From NCBI RefSeq assembly GCF_013055795.1, contig NZ_JABETO010000003.1, positions 87,074-151,073 of the forward strand: a stretch of 64,000 nt of DNA. The letters are read 5' to 3'. The stretch's first letter is position 1; the number at the start of each line of letters is the position of its first letter. Source of the stretch: Streptomyces sp. I05A-00742. GTDB lineage: Bacteria > Actinomycetota > Actinomycetes > Streptomycetales > Streptomycetaceae. A program made the position numbers and the translations under genes. The notes beneath the pieces were generated by a model that saw only the letters and a program-made list of their open reading frames with translations, was not told the origin of the DNA and searched no databases. Of this stretch, positions 37,006 to 45,139 are shown one piece after another.

Positions 37006-37882
37006 CGATCCGCTCGCACAACGCGTGGGTGCGCAGGGCGTCCTCGGCGTCGAGGGTCTTCCCCGCCCGGACCGCGTCGAGGAACGCCAGGACGCACTGC
37101 TCGATGCCGCGCTGCCGGGCGACGGACACCCAGTCGCCGCGGCGGCGCACGGCCCGCCGCCCCTGGTGGTCCACGACCTCCGCGAGGTCGAGCACCTGCC
37201 GCTTCCCGTCCTGCCCGGAGACCTCCAGGATCTCCTCGGTCGAGCCGTTCCTGCGGTTCATCACGCCGAGCGCGGTGAACCCGTCGCCCGCGAGCCGGAG
37301 GACGACGTGCTCGACGAGGCCGTCGGCCACCCGCGCCCGGACGTCCACGTCGTCGATCTCCCCCGGTGCCAGGAACCGCAGGGTGTCCACGACGTGGATG
37401 AAGTCGTCGAAGACCATGGACCGGACGTCCTCGGCGAGGCCCACCCGGTTCTTCTGGAGCAGGATCAGGTCGCGCGGGTGGGCGAGGCAGTCCGCGTAGT
37501 CGGGCGCGTGACGGCGGTTGAAGCCGACGCTCAGCGACACGCCCCGGTCCCGGGCCAGGCGGACCAGCCGCTCGCAGTCCGCCAGGTCGCGGGCGAGCGG
37601 CTTGTCCACGAAGACCGGGACGTCCGCCTCCAGCAGCCGGCCGACGAGCTCGGGGTGGACCGCGGTGGGGGCGTGCACGAGCACGGCGTCGGGGCCGGCG
37701 GCGAGCAGGGAGTCCAGACCGGTGTGGCGCTGTGCCTCCGGTATCCGGTAGGCGTCCCCGACTCGGGCCAGGGTGGCCGGTGTTCGCGTCTGGAAGTGCA
37801 GCTCCAGACCGGGCTGGGCGCCGAGCACCGGCAGGTACGCCTTCTGCGCGATGTCACCGAGTCCGATACAACCGACCTTCAC
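36977..37882 (-). CDS. Gfo/Idh/MocA family NAD(P)-dependent oxidoreductase
   Basis: The 301-residue protein has an N-terminal Rossmann fold (VKVGCIGLGDIAQKAYLPVL) and the family lysine motif in VPVFVDKPLARDLADCERLV, followed by GFNRRHAPDY and an alpha/beta substrate domain. Substrates are usually sugars, inositols or sugar-phosphate derivatives; none can be predicted here. The GTG start has GAGGAGG upstream. The 5' neighbour DinB gene is divergent. Confidence 0.88.
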   Translation of the reverse strand: MKVGCIGLGDIAQKAYLPVLGAQPGLELHFQTRTPATLARVGDAYRIPEAQRHTGLDSLLAAGPDAVLVHAPTAVHPELVGRLLEADVPVFVDKPLARDLADCERLVRLARDRGVSLSVGFNRRHAPDYADCLAHPRDLILLQKNRVGLAEDVRSMVFDDFIHVVDTLRFLAPGEIDDVDVRARVADGLVEHVVLRLAGDGFTALGVMNRRNGSTEEILEVSGQDGKRQVLDLAEVVDHQGRRAVRRRGDWVSVARQRGIEQCVLAFLDAVRAGKTLDAEDALRTHALCERIVNEVTARTP

Positions 37883-38002
37883 AGGGCCTCCTCGAATACG
37901 TCCGTCCGAGCAGCATACGGGGGAGATCCGAAGCGCCCTCCGGGGCGCCCGGTGCGGACAGCACCTGGCGCGCCGCGCCCCGTCACGGCGAGGATGACCG
38001 CC

Positions 38003-38518
38003 ATGACCGACCTCGCGCGGCAGAAGCCGCCCCACGTCGCCGACGAGCCCACGGCCCTGGGGGCGTTCCTCGACTTCCAGCGGGCCACCCTGGAGGAGAA
38101 GTGCGCGGGGCTGGACGACGCCCAGCTGCGCTCGGCGTCCGTGGCGCCGTCCACCCTGACGCTCCTGGGACTCGTCCGGCACCTGGCCGACGTCGAACGC
38201 CACTGGTTCCGGCGGGTGCTGAACGGCGAGGACGTCCCGCCCCGCTACTACGACGACGAGAACCCGGAGGGCGACTTCGAGTTCTCCGCGGAGGACACCT
38301 GGGAGGAGGCCTTCGCCGCCTGGCGGGAGGAGGTCGCGGTGGCGCGCGCGGCGGTCCGGGGGCGGGCGATGGACTCGTTGAGCACGGGGAAGCACCATCG
38401 CAGCGGGGATCCGGTCGATGTGCGGTGGCTCCACCTGCACATGATCGAGGAGTACGCCCGGCACAACGGGCACGCGGACCTCATCCGTGAGCGCATCGAC
38501 GGAGCGACCGGAGTGTGA
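38003..38518 (+). CDS. DinB/DUF664 family (mycothiol-transferase-like) protein
   Basis: The 171-residue four-helix-bundle protein has the metal-binding histidines in LVRHLADVERHWF and HMIEEYARHNGHADLIRE, the classic DUF664/DinB end. Actinobacterial members use mycothiol or bacillithiol as cosubstrate in detoxification. ATG 38003 has GCGAGGA upstream; an in-frame ATG at 37994 is possible. A GGGAGTT-CCC-AACTCCC hairpin lies 50 bp after the stop. Confidence 0.86.
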   Translation: MTDLARQKPPHVADEPTALGAFLDFQRATLEEKCAGLDDAQLRSASVAPSTLTLLGLVRHLADVERHWFRRVLNGEDVPPRYYDDENPEGDFEFSAEDTWEEAFAAWREEVAVARAAVRGRAMDSLSTGKHHRSGDPVDVRWLHLHMIEEYARHNGHADLIRERIDGATGV

Positions 38519-38568
38519 CGGTCTCCAGGGGCGCGTGAGGACGGCCGTCGCTCCGCGTCACCCCTGAG

Positions 38569-38585
38569 GGGAGTTCCCAACTCCC
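38569..38585 (+). terminator. Short perfect hairpin after the DinB gene
   Basis: GGGAGTT (38569-38575), loop CCC, AACTCCC (38579-38585). It lies between the DinB gene and the lipoprotein gene, both rightward, and may terminate the first. No U-tract follows, as is common in high-GC actinobacteria. Confidence 0.45.
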
Positions 38586-38609
38586 GGTGGCCCCGGCATC
38601 GTTGGGTGG

Positions 38610-39308
38610 ATGTCTCGTCTGCCCACGGCCGCGGTCCTGGTGGCGGTGGCCCTGTCGGCCACCGCAGGCTGCGTCTCCCTGTCCGGTCACCCGCCCCGGC
38701 ACGGACCGTCCCGCGACGCCGGCCAGGAGCTCCGCCAGGGCCGCGACCGCGAATCCCTCGTCCGCACGGGCTCGGATCCGACGGCTCCGGACAGACCTGG
38801 CTCCCGGGCCCCGGGTACGGCGTCCGGCTCGCCCGGGGCCGCGCCGACGCAGCCCGGGGCGGAACGGCCGGAGTCCCCTGAGCGGGACGGGGACGTGCCG
38901 GTCCCCGGGCGGGAGCGGGCGAACGCCCCCGGCGCCGCGGCGTCCGAGGACGCCGACGACCCGGATTTCGCCCCTGAGCACCGGCGCTCCTCCCCCACCG
39001 CCCGGGAGCGGACGGAGGACCACCGTTCCGAGGCGCCAGCGCCTCCGGCCGCTCCTCCGGCACCCCCGCCGTCGGCTCCGCACCGGGCGCCGCCCTCCCC
39101 GCCGCGCTCCGCCGACCCTCCCCCGCAGCGCCCCAGCGAACCGGAACGCCCCCGGCCGGCCCCGGCCCCGGCTCCCGAACAGCACCGGCCCGCGCCGGCG
39201 CCACCGCCCCGGGCCCGGCCCGGCACGTGCGCGATGGGCGAGCAGTACGGGCGGTGGAAGCAGGGCAGCGACGCGTCGCGCATCTGCCGCCAGGTATACG
39301 GCGGTTGA
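38610..39308 (+). CDS. Putative proline-rich lipoprotein
   Basis: The 232-residue protein has a short signal peptide ending in a lipobox, LSATAGC with Cys21, predicting lipid anchoring outside the membrane. Residues 25-200 are disordered, rich in Pro, Ala, Arg and Ser. The last 30 residues are the only ordered part: CAMGEQYGRWKQGSDASRIC, then RQVYGG. A compact C-terminal motif on a long flexible stalk suggests a wall-spanning anchor that presents a binding tag; no function is known to me. Confidence 0.72.
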   Translation: MSRLPTAAVLVAVALSATAGCVSLSGHPPRHGPSRDAGQELRQGRDRESLVRTGSDPTAPDRPGSRAPGTASGSPGAAPTQPGAERPESPERDGDVPVPGRERANAPGAAASEDADDPDFAPEHRRSSPTARERTEDHRSEAPAPPAAPPAPPPSAPHRAPPSPPRSADPPPQRPSEPERPRPAPAPAPEQHRPAPAPPPRARPGTCAMGEQYGRWKQGSDASRICRQVYGG

Positions 39309-39319
39309 CGCCGGAGGGT

Positions 39320-40288
39320 TCAGCGGGCGGCGTACCGGGCGGCGAGGCCCGCCGCCGCGGCGGCGACCGCGGCGCGCAGTTCGGGCGGTGCCAGCACCTC
39401 GGCCTCCTCGCCGAGGCCGAGGACGTCGTGGACCGCGACGGGCAGGGCCTCGACCGGCAGCGTGACCTCCACCCGGCCCTCGGCGTCCGGCGCACCGGCC
39501 CCGTCCACGGCCCGCGCGCCGGCGGTGCCGAACTTGGCGGGCAGCAGCCGGAGTCCGCTCGGCGTGACGCGCAGCCGGGCCTCGCCCTGGTGACGCATGG
39601 CTTCCAGCCGCCGGGACGTCTCCGCCCAGGTGGCGGCCAGGTCGAAGTCCCGCGGACGCTCGAAGCGGCCGGGCAGCGCCTCGGCGGCGAGGATCCGGCC
39701 GACCCGGTAGGTACGGGTGTCGGTCCCCGCGCGGGCGACGAGGTACCAGATGCCCCCTTTGAGGACGAGGCCCAGCGGGTGCAGCTCCCGGTGCACGTCA
39801 CCCTTCCAGCGGCGGTAGTGGACGCGCAGCACGCGCTGCTGCCAGACGGCGTCGGCGACGGCCGCGAGGTGCGGCACCGGTTCGGCGTCGCGGAACCAGG
39901 CGGGGGCGTCAAGGTGGAAGCGTTCCTGGACGCGGCGGGAGCGCTCCCCGAGCCCGGCCGGAAGGGCTGCCTCCAGTTTGAGCCGGGCCGCGGCGAGGTC
40001 GGCGCCCAGCCCCAGTTCGGCCGCGGCGCCGGGCACGGCGGCGAGGAACAGGGAGCCTGCCTCGTCCTCGGTGAGGCCGGTCAGCCGGGTCCGGTAGCCG
40101 TCGACCAGCCGGTAGCCGCCCGCCGGGCCGCGGTCGGCGTGGACGGGGACGCCGGCGGCGCCCAGGGCCTCGATGTCCCGGTAGACCGTGCGGACCGACA
40201 CCTCCAGTTCCGCGGCCAGTTCGGGCGCTGTCATCCGGCCCCGGTTCTGGAGCAGGAGGAGCAGCGAGAGGAGGCGGTCGGCGCGCAT
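39320..40288 (-). CDS. YafY-like HTH/WYL domain transcriptional regulator
   Basis: The 322-residue protein has an N-terminal winged HTH (RMTAPELAAELEVSVRTVYRD), a WYL domain (about 140-230, with GIWYLVARAGTDTRTYRVGR) and a WCX C-terminal domain. WYL regulators sense ligands or nucleic acids and often control a divergent small gene. Here the partner is the DUF3224 gene, and a perfect 13-bp-arm palindrome lies between the two starts. Confidence 0.9.
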   Translation of the reverse strand: MRADRLLSLLLLLQNRGRMTAPELAAELEVSVRTVYRDIEALGAAGVPVHADRGPAGGYRLVDGYRTRLTGLTEDEAGSLFLAAVPGAAAELGLGADLAAARLKLEAALPAGLGERSRRVQERFHLDAPAWFRDAEPVPHLAAVADAVWQQRVLRVHYRRWKGDVHRELHPLGLVLKGGIWYLVARAGTDTRTYRVGRILAAEALPGRFERPRDFDLAATWAETSRRLEAMRHQGEARLRVTPSGLRLLPAKFGTAGARAVDGAGAPDAEGRVEVTLPVEALPVAVHDVLGLGEEAEVLAPPELRAAVAAAAAGLAARYAAR

Positions 40289-40312
40289 CCCCGCATCCTT
40301 CCACCGCCGGTT

Positions 40313-40343
40313 CCCGTACCTGACAGGAGGTGTCAGGTACGGG
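40313..40343. promoter_or_regulatory. Perfect 13-bp-arm palindrome, candidate WYL-regulator operator
   Basis: CCCGTACCTGACA (40313-40325), spacer GGAGG, TGTCAGGTACGGG (40331-40343). It lies 25 bp from the regulator ATG and 58 bp from the DUF3224 ATG, between divergent genes, so a terminator role is unlikely. The core TGACA-N5-TGTCA has the size of a dimeric HTH site. Confidence 0.72.
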
Positions 40344-40401
40344 CGGCAGGCTGGTCGCGAGCCGCCCGGACCGTCCGGCGGCGCGACCGGGAGGAACCCG
40401 T

Positions 40402-40809
40402 ATGACCACGCACTCCGACTCCTCGTTCACCTCCGCCGACTGGGAGGAGCACGAGCTCGGCCGGACGGAGGGCGGCGCCCGCCTCGCTCGGGCGACCGTG
40501 CGCAACACCTACACCGGCGTCATCGAGGCGGCCGGCACCGACTGCGCCTACACCGTCGTCTACGCGCCGGACGAGACCGGCGTCTTCTCCGGCTACCAGC
40601 GGTTCGAGGGCACGGTGGGGGGCCGTAAGGGCGGCTTCGTCCTGCGGGAGTCGGGCACCTTCGACGAACGGGGCACGGTGCACTGCTCGTTCGAGGTGGT
40701 GGCCGGCTCCGGCAGCGGTGAGCTGACCGGACTGACCGGCAGCGGCGGCTACACGGCGGAGCACGGGCTCAAGGCCGTTCCGTACCGTTTCGACCACGTC
40801 GTCGGCTGA
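40402..40809 (+). CDS. DUF3224 domain protein
   Basis: The 135-residue protein is a small beta-barrel-like domain of the DUF3224 (allene-oxide-cyclase-like) group: ARATVRNTYTGVIEAAGTDC, FSGYQRFEGTVGGRKGGFVL and GSGELTGLTGSGGYTAEHG. The biochemical role is unknown. It is probably controlled by the divergent WYL regulator. GGAGGAA precedes the ATG. Confidence 0.87.
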   Translation: MTTHSDSSFTSADWEEHELGRTEGGARLARATVRNTYTGVIEAAGTDCAYTVVYAPDETGVFSGYQRFEGTVGGRKGGFVLRESGTFDERGTVHCSFEVVAGSGSGELTGLTGSGGYTAEHGLKAVPYRFDHVVG

Positions 40810-40823
40810 CGGGGCACGGGCTC

Positions 40824-40853
40824 CGGCCGTCGGGTCCCCCGCCCCGACGGCCG
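40824..40853. terminator. Bidirectional terminator between DUF3224 gene and ung
   Basis: Arms of 11 bp, CGGCCGTCGGG (40824-40834) and CCCGACGGCCG (40843-40853), with an 8-nt loop. The hairpin lies in the 51-bp gap between two convergent genes, the expected place for a shared intrinsic terminator. Confidence 0.65.
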
Positions 40854-40860
40854 CGACCCG

Positions 40861-41547
40861 TCAGACCTCCAGGTCGGGGATCTGCCAGTCGATCGGCTCG
40901 TGCCCCTGGGCCGCGACGGCCTCGTTGATCTGGCCGAAGGGGCGGCTGCCGAAGAACCGCTTGGCCGACAGCGGCGACGGGTGGGCGCCCTTGACGACGA
41001 CGTGCCGGGACTCGTCGATCAGGGGGAGCTTCTTCTGCGCGTAGTTGCCCCACAGCACGAAGACCGCCGGGTCGGGCCGCTCGGCGACGGAGCGGATCAC
41101 GGCGTCCGTGAACTTCTCCCAGCCCTTGCCCTTGTGGGAGTTGGGCTCCCCGCCGCGGACCGTCAGCACCGCGTTGAGCAGCAGGACGCCCTGCCGGGCC
41201 CAGGGCATCAGGTAGCCGTTGTCGGGCACGTCGTACCCGAGCTCCTCCCGCATCTCCTTGTAGATGTTGCGCAGGGAGGGCGGCGTCTTGACACCGGGGC
41301 GGACCGAGAAGCACAGGCCGTGCCCCTGGCCGGCGCCGTGGTAGGGGTCCTGGCCGAGGATGAGGACCTTGACCCGGTCGTAGGGGGTGGCGTCCAGGGC
41401 GGCGAACACCTCGCCGCGCGGCGGGTACACCGGCGCCTTGGCCCGCTCGTCCTCGACGAAGTCGGTCAGCTCTTTGAAGTAGGGCTTCTCCAGTTCCTCG
41501 CCGAGAACGGCACGCCAGGATTCGGGCAGCACGTCGGTGACCGTCAC
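40861..41547 (-). CDS. ung: Uracil-DNA glycosylase (family 1)
   Basis: The 228-residue family 1 UDG has the water-activating motif GQDPYH (D67), the uracil-binding strand PGVLLLNAVLTV-like segment (ARQGVLLLNAVLTVRGG) and the leucine loop HPSPLSAKRFF. It excises uracil from DNA at the start of base excision repair. The GTG start has GGAGG 8 nt upstream. It is downstream of the two SDR genes in the same direction but 130 bp away. Confidence 0.95.
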   Translation of the reverse strand: MTVTDVLPESWRAVLGEELEKPYFKELTDFVEDERAKAPVYPPRGEVFAALDATPYDRVKVLILGQDPYHGAGQGHGLCFSVRPGVKTPPSLRNIYKEMREELGYDVPDNGYLMPWARQGVLLLNAVLTVRGGEPNSHKGKGWEKFTDAVIRSVAERPDPAVFVLWGNYAQKKLPLIDESRHVVVKGAHPSPLSAKRFFGSRPFGQINEAVAAQGHEPIDWQIPDLEV

Positions 41548-41640
41548 GTCAGCAACCTCCGGGGTCGTTTCTTGATCTCGTGCAAGAACCTACCGGTGAC
41601 CACTGACAACGCCTCCCGCGCGGGGTGGCGGGCGCCCCCG

Positions 41641-41703
41641 GACCCCGGCGTCGCGGCCCCGGACCCCGGCGTTGAGGCCTCAGACCCCGGCGTTGAGAAA
41701 GAG
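41641..41703 (-). repeat. Three 21-bp tandem repeats covering the 3' end of an SDR gene
   Basis: The core GACCCCGGCGT (plus strand) recurs at 41641, 41662 and 41683, exactly 21 bp apart; the second and third copies agree over 15 bases. On the coding strand the third copy encodes the last residues of the upstream SDR (LNAGV). The other two copies lie after its stop codon and would encode near-identical residues. Confidence 0.75.
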
Positions 41704-42432
41704 GCCGCCGTCCACGACGAGGGTCTGCCCGGTGATCCAGCCCGCCGCGTCGGACAGCAGGAACGCCACCGCGCCCGCCACGTCCTCCGGGGCGCCCAGC
41801 CGGCCGAGCGGGTAGGAGGCGGTGGCCTCCGACTCGCGTCCCTCGTAGAGGGCGGCGGCGAACTTCGTCTTCACCACCGCGGGGGCGACGGTGTTGACGC
41901 GCACCCCGGGGGCCATCTCGTGCGCGAGCTGGAGCGAGAGGTTGGCCATGGCGGCCTTGCTCATGCCGTAGGCACCGACGAAGGGTGCCGCGGCGAGCCC
42001 GGCGATGGAGCTGATGTTGACGATCGCCCCGCCGTTCTCCTTCTGCCACGCCCGCCACGTCTGCTGGGCGAAGCCGAGGGCCGAGACGACATTGGTCTCG
42101 AAGACCTTGCGGGCGACGGCGGGATCGGTCTCGGTGATCGGACCGAACACCGGGTTGGTCCCCGCGTTGTTGACGAGGTGGTCGACGCGGCCGAAGGCCT
42201 CCATCGCGCGCTCGACGGCGGCGGCCTGATGGGCATCGTCGTGCGCCTTGCCGGGCACGCCGAGCGCCCGGTCCGCGCCCAGCCGCTCGACGGCCGCCTT
42301 GAGGGCGTCCTCGTTGCGGCCGGTGATGACGACCCGGTCGCCCCGGGCCACGAGGGCCTCCGCGACGGCGTAGCCGATGCCGCGGCTGGCGCCGGTGATC
42401 AGCGCCACGCGGCCGGTGTCCTGGGTGCTCAT
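41680..42432 (-). CDS. Short-chain dehydrogenase/reductase
   Basis: The 250-residue classical SDR has the nucleotide motif TGASRGIGYAV (14-24), NNAG (about 90-93), the catalytic Ser in NISSIAGL, and Y-x-x-x-K in YGMSKAAM. It most resembles FabG-like 3-oxoacyl reductases with a broad substrate range. The closely related SDR gene ends 17 bp before its start, so the pair is an operon. The last codons lie in a 21-bp tandem repeat. Confidence 0.9.
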   Translation of the reverse strand: MSTQDTGRVALITGASRGIGYAVAEALVARGDRVVITGRNEDALKAAVERLGADRALGVPGKAHDDAHQAAAVERAMEAFGRVDHLVNNAGTNPVFGPITETDPAVARKVFETNVVSALGFAQQTWRAWQKENGGAIVNISSIAGLAAAPFVGAYGMSKAAMANLSLQLAHEMAPGVRVNTVAPAVVKTKFAAALYEGRESEATASYPLGRLGAPEDVAGAVAFLLSDAAGWITGQTLVVDGGLFLNAGV

Positions 42433-42449
42433 GGCTGCCTGTTCCCCGT

Positions 42450-43211
42450 TCAGTCGAGCGGTCCGCCGGCCACGTACAGGACCTGGCCGGAGACGAAGCC
42501 GGCCTGCTCGCCGGTGAAGAAGGCGATCGCGTTCGCGATGTCCTCCGGCTGCCCCACGCGCCCCACCGGGATCTCCCCGGCCGCGGCGGCCTGGAGGTCG
42601 TCGAACCCGATGCCGATCCGGGCGGCCGTGGCCGCGGTCATGTCGGTGGCGATGAACCCGGGGGCGACGGCGTTGACGGTGACGCCGAACTTGCCGAGCT
42701 CCTTGGCGAGCGTCTTGGTGAAGCCCTGCAGACCGGCCTTGGCCGCCGAGTAGTTGGCCTGGCCGCGGTTGCCGAGGGCGGAGCTGCTGGAGAGGTTGAC
42801 GATGCGGCCCCAGCCGGCGTCCACCATGTGCTTCTGGCAGGCGCGCGCCATCAGGAACGCGCCGCGCAGGTGCACGTTCATGACGGTGTCCCAGTCGCTC
42901 TCGCTCATCTTGAACAGCAGGTTGTCGCGGAGCACCCCGGCGTTGTTGACGAGCACGGACGGCGCGCCGAGCTCCGCGGCCACCCGTGTGACGGCGGCGG
43001 CCACCTGGTCGGCGTCGGAGACGTCGCAGCCGACGGCGAGCGCCTCGCCGCCGGCCCGGGTGATCTGCCCGACGGTGTCCGCGCAGGCCGCCTCGTCGAG
43101 GTCGAGGACGGCGACGGCGCGGCCTTCCGCCGCGAGGCGCAGGGCTGTCGCGGCGCCGATGCCACGGGCGGCGCCCGTGACGACGGCCACCCGCCGTTCG
43201 GTGGTCAGCAT
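42450..43211 (-). CDS. 3-oxoacyl-ACP reductase-like SDR
   Basis: The 253-residue FabG-like SDR has TGAARGIGAAT, NNAGV, NLSSSSAL and YSAAKAG, with the FabG-type end FVSGQVLYVAGG. It probably reduces a 3-ketoacyl thioester or similar ketone with NADPH. AGGAGAG lies before the ATG. It heads a two-gene SDR operon; an AT-richer stretch 80-110 bp upstream is the likely promoter. Confidence 0.9.
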   Translation of the reverse strand: MLTTERRVAVVTGAARGIGAATALRLAAEGRAVAVLDLDEAACADTVGQITRAGGEALAVGCDVSDADQVAAAVTRVAAELGAPSVLVNNAGVLRDNLLFKMSESDWDTVMNVHLRGAFLMARACQKHMVDAGWGRIVNLSSSSALGNRGQANYSAAKAGLQGFTKTLAKELGKFGVTVNAVAPGFIATDMTAATAARIGIGFDDLQAAAAGEIPVGRVGQPEDIANAIAFFTGEQAGFVSGQVLYVAGGPLD

Positions 43212-43366
43212 GGGGTCTCTCCTCACCTCGGGCGGCGCGCCCGGCCGGTGCGAGCGGGCCGGGCAGCCCCTCGGACGGCGGGTGAGCAACCGCTCAGTAG
43301 CTTCGGCCGATCAGACGCTAGAAGCCCCGCCACCGGCTGTCAACGGCCCCGGAGCGCGGCTCCGGC

Positions 43367-43771
43367 TCATCTGACCAGCAGATCGAGCAGGCGTTCAGGC
43401 TCGGCCCGCGGATCGAGCGTCAGCCCGGTGTGCACAGGGCCCGGCTGGACAACCGTACTGCGCGGCGCGATCAGCCAGCGGAACCGGCGTCCGGCGTCGT
43501 CGCGGGCGGCCTGCCCGGCCCGGTCCCCGCCGGCGCAGACGCCCTCGACGGCGTGCAGCGCCGCCCTGACCCCGGCCACGTCCGCGGCCGGGTCGAGGGC
43601 CAGCAGCCGGTCCTCGTCCAGGTGGACGCGGGCCTCGACGAACGACCGCGCCTGGCAGTAGACGACGACACCGGCGTTGATCTGTTCCCCGCGCTCGACG
43701 CGGGGCACGACACGCAGCAGCGCGTACTCGAAGACGTCGCGTTCCTTGGCGTCCTTCATGCGGTCCGTCAT
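43367..43771 (-). CDS. DUF3037 protein paired with HipA-like kinase
   Basis: The 134-residue DUF3037 protein has the core EYALLRVVPRVERGEQINAG, VVVYC and RLLALDPAADV. The function of this family is unknown. The ATG overlaps the stop of the HipA-like gene by 4 bp (ATGA), so both products are probably made in fixed ratio. The genetic linkage, rather than the domain itself, suggests a shared regulatory or toxin-like module. Confidence 0.85.
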   Translation of the reverse strand: MTDRMKDAKERDVFEYALLRVVPRVERGEQINAGVVVYCQARSFVEARVHLDEDRLLALDPAADVAGVRAALHAVEGVCAGGDRAGQAARDDAGRRFRWLIAPRSTVVQPGPVHTGLTLDPRAEPERLLDLLVR

Positions 43772-44592
43772 TTCCCGGCCTTCCTGTCCAGCCTGACCCG
43801 CACCCACTCGGGCGCCTGCGAGGGCTTGTCGGCACTGCGTTCGCCGAGTGTGATCCGGTCGCCGATGCCGGCCGCCCGCGCGAGCAGCACCTCGACGTAC
43901 GCCCGGCGCACCGCGTCCGGTCCGTCGAAGCCGGGCTCGTCCTCCAGCCAGACGTCGGGAACGTCGGCGACGACCCCGGTCAGCAGTTCCTCGGTGACCC
44001 GCGGGGCGAGCTCGGCCGCGGCGCCGGCGAGGTCGGGATCGAAGGTGGCCAGGACATGGTCCGAGGCGTCGTACCCCTTGCCCGCGGCGGCCGTCGCGGA
44101 CGGCCAGTTGTGGTGCCAGATCATGGTCGCCCCGTGGTCGATGAGCCACAGGGCGCCGTGCCACACCAGCAGGTTGGGGTTGCGCCAGGACCGGTCGACG
44201 TTGCCCACCAGGGCGTCGAACCACACCACGCGCCCGGCCTCGGCCGCGTCGGTCTCGAAGGCGAGCGGGTCGAAGCCGAGGGCGCCGGGGAGGTAGTCCA
44301 TCCCCAGGTTGAGCCCGCCGCTGGACTTCAGCAGCCCCTGCACCTCCGGATCCGGCTCGCCCCGGCCGATGACCGGGTCGAGCCGGATGCTCACCAGGTC
44401 CGGGACGCGCAGGCCGAGCGCGCGGGCGAGCTGTCCGCAGATCACCTCGGCGACGAGGGTCTTGCGGCCCTGGCCCGCGCCGGTGAACTTCATGACGTAC
44501 GTCCCGAGATCGTCGGCCTCGACGATGCCCGGGAGCGAGCCGCCCTCCCGCAGGGGAGTGACGTAGCGGGTGGCTGTTACCTCTGGCAGCAT
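43768..44592 (-). CDS. HipA-like kinase family protein
   Basis: The 274-residue protein resembles the kinase portion of HipA: TYVMKFTGAGQGRKTLVAEV (nucleotide-binding strand-loop with the conserved Lys), FDALVGNVDRSWRNPNLLVW (catalytic-loop position) and LWLIDHGATMIWH (metal site). It is shorter than true HipA (about 440 residues) and lacks the N-terminal subdomain; no HipB antitoxin gene is adjacent. The partner is DUF3037. Whether it phosphorylates a tRNA synthetase as HipA does is unknown. Confidence 0.8.
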   Translation of the reverse strand: MLPEVTATRYVTPLREGGSLPGIVEADDLGTYVMKFTGAGQGRKTLVAEVICGQLARALGLRVPDLVSIRLDPVIGRGEPDPEVQGLLKSSGGLNLGMDYLPGALGFDPLAFETDAAEAGRVVWFDALVGNVDRSWRNPNLLVWHGALWLIDHGATMIWHHNWPSATAAAGKGYDASDHVLATFDPDLAGAAAELAPRVTEELLTGVVADVPDVWLEDEPGFDGPDAVRRAYVEVLLARAAGIGDRITLGERSADKPSQAPEWVRVRLDRKAGK

Positions 44593-45139
44593 GATCCCAG
44601 GCTCCGCAATTCTTTCACCTTGCAATCCATGGTCGGACCCCAATGGTCGCTGGAGAGGGCACCGCCCGCGACCAGCCCCGGGGAGAAGTGATCATAGTAA
44701 CCGAGCGTGACGGCTCGGGTGGCGTCGCGACGAGGGGAATCGCGGCAGGGGTCCCCGGAACGGTTCCGGCACCTCTTCGCCCACGGGGTCCGTGGTCGAC
44801 GCCGCGTACCGCCCCGGCGCGGCAGGGCGGTTGCGCCCGAATCGCGCGGGACGGCCCACCGGCCCGGGACAATATCGCCAGGGCCGATTCCGCAGGTCGG
44901 TCACGAAGCGATATACGTCCGAGGAGTAGCGCGAAAGGCCAGTTCCCCGCACCGGGGCGACATGTACGATCACAGCGCACGGAAAGCACCCCAACCCTCA
45001 ACAGCGCTATCGCGTCGCGGGGTTGCGCAGCGGCCACCAGGCGTTCGGGCCGCCGGCACACCCGGCGGCCGGCCGGGCCAGGAAACGGCATCCCACACCG
45101 GGACGCCCAGCGACATCGTCTCCACAGAGCGGAGAGAAC
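44593..45139. other. 547-bp divergent intergenic region
   Basis: No credible gene was found: the short frames on both strands are Arg/Pro-rich and lack ribosome binding sites. A small stem CCGAGC/GCTCGG lies near 44700-44720. The region should hold promoters for the HipA-like operon and for the membrane-protein gene; GGAGAG at 45131-45136 is the latter's ribosome binding site. Confidence 0.4.

Noticed and set aside
35127..37499. A 790-residue open frame over lnt in another frame
   Set aside because: The composition is Arg/Pro/Gly-rich throughout, whereas the overlapping frame encodes a complete Lnt with its Glu-Lys-Cys triad.
40313..40343. Reading the 13-bp-arm palindrome as a transcription terminator
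   Set aside because: It lies between two divergent start codons, where no transcript ends; an operator is more likely.
43768..44592. Classical HipBA toxin-antitoxin system
   Set aside because: There is no HipB-like HTH gene next to the kinase, and the kinase is far shorter than HipA. It is reported as a HipA-like/DUF3037 pair instead.
44692..45022. Possible small genes in the gap between the HipA-like gene and the DoxX-like gene
   Set aside because: Frames on both strands have poor codon bias, no ribosome binding site and no recognisable motif.
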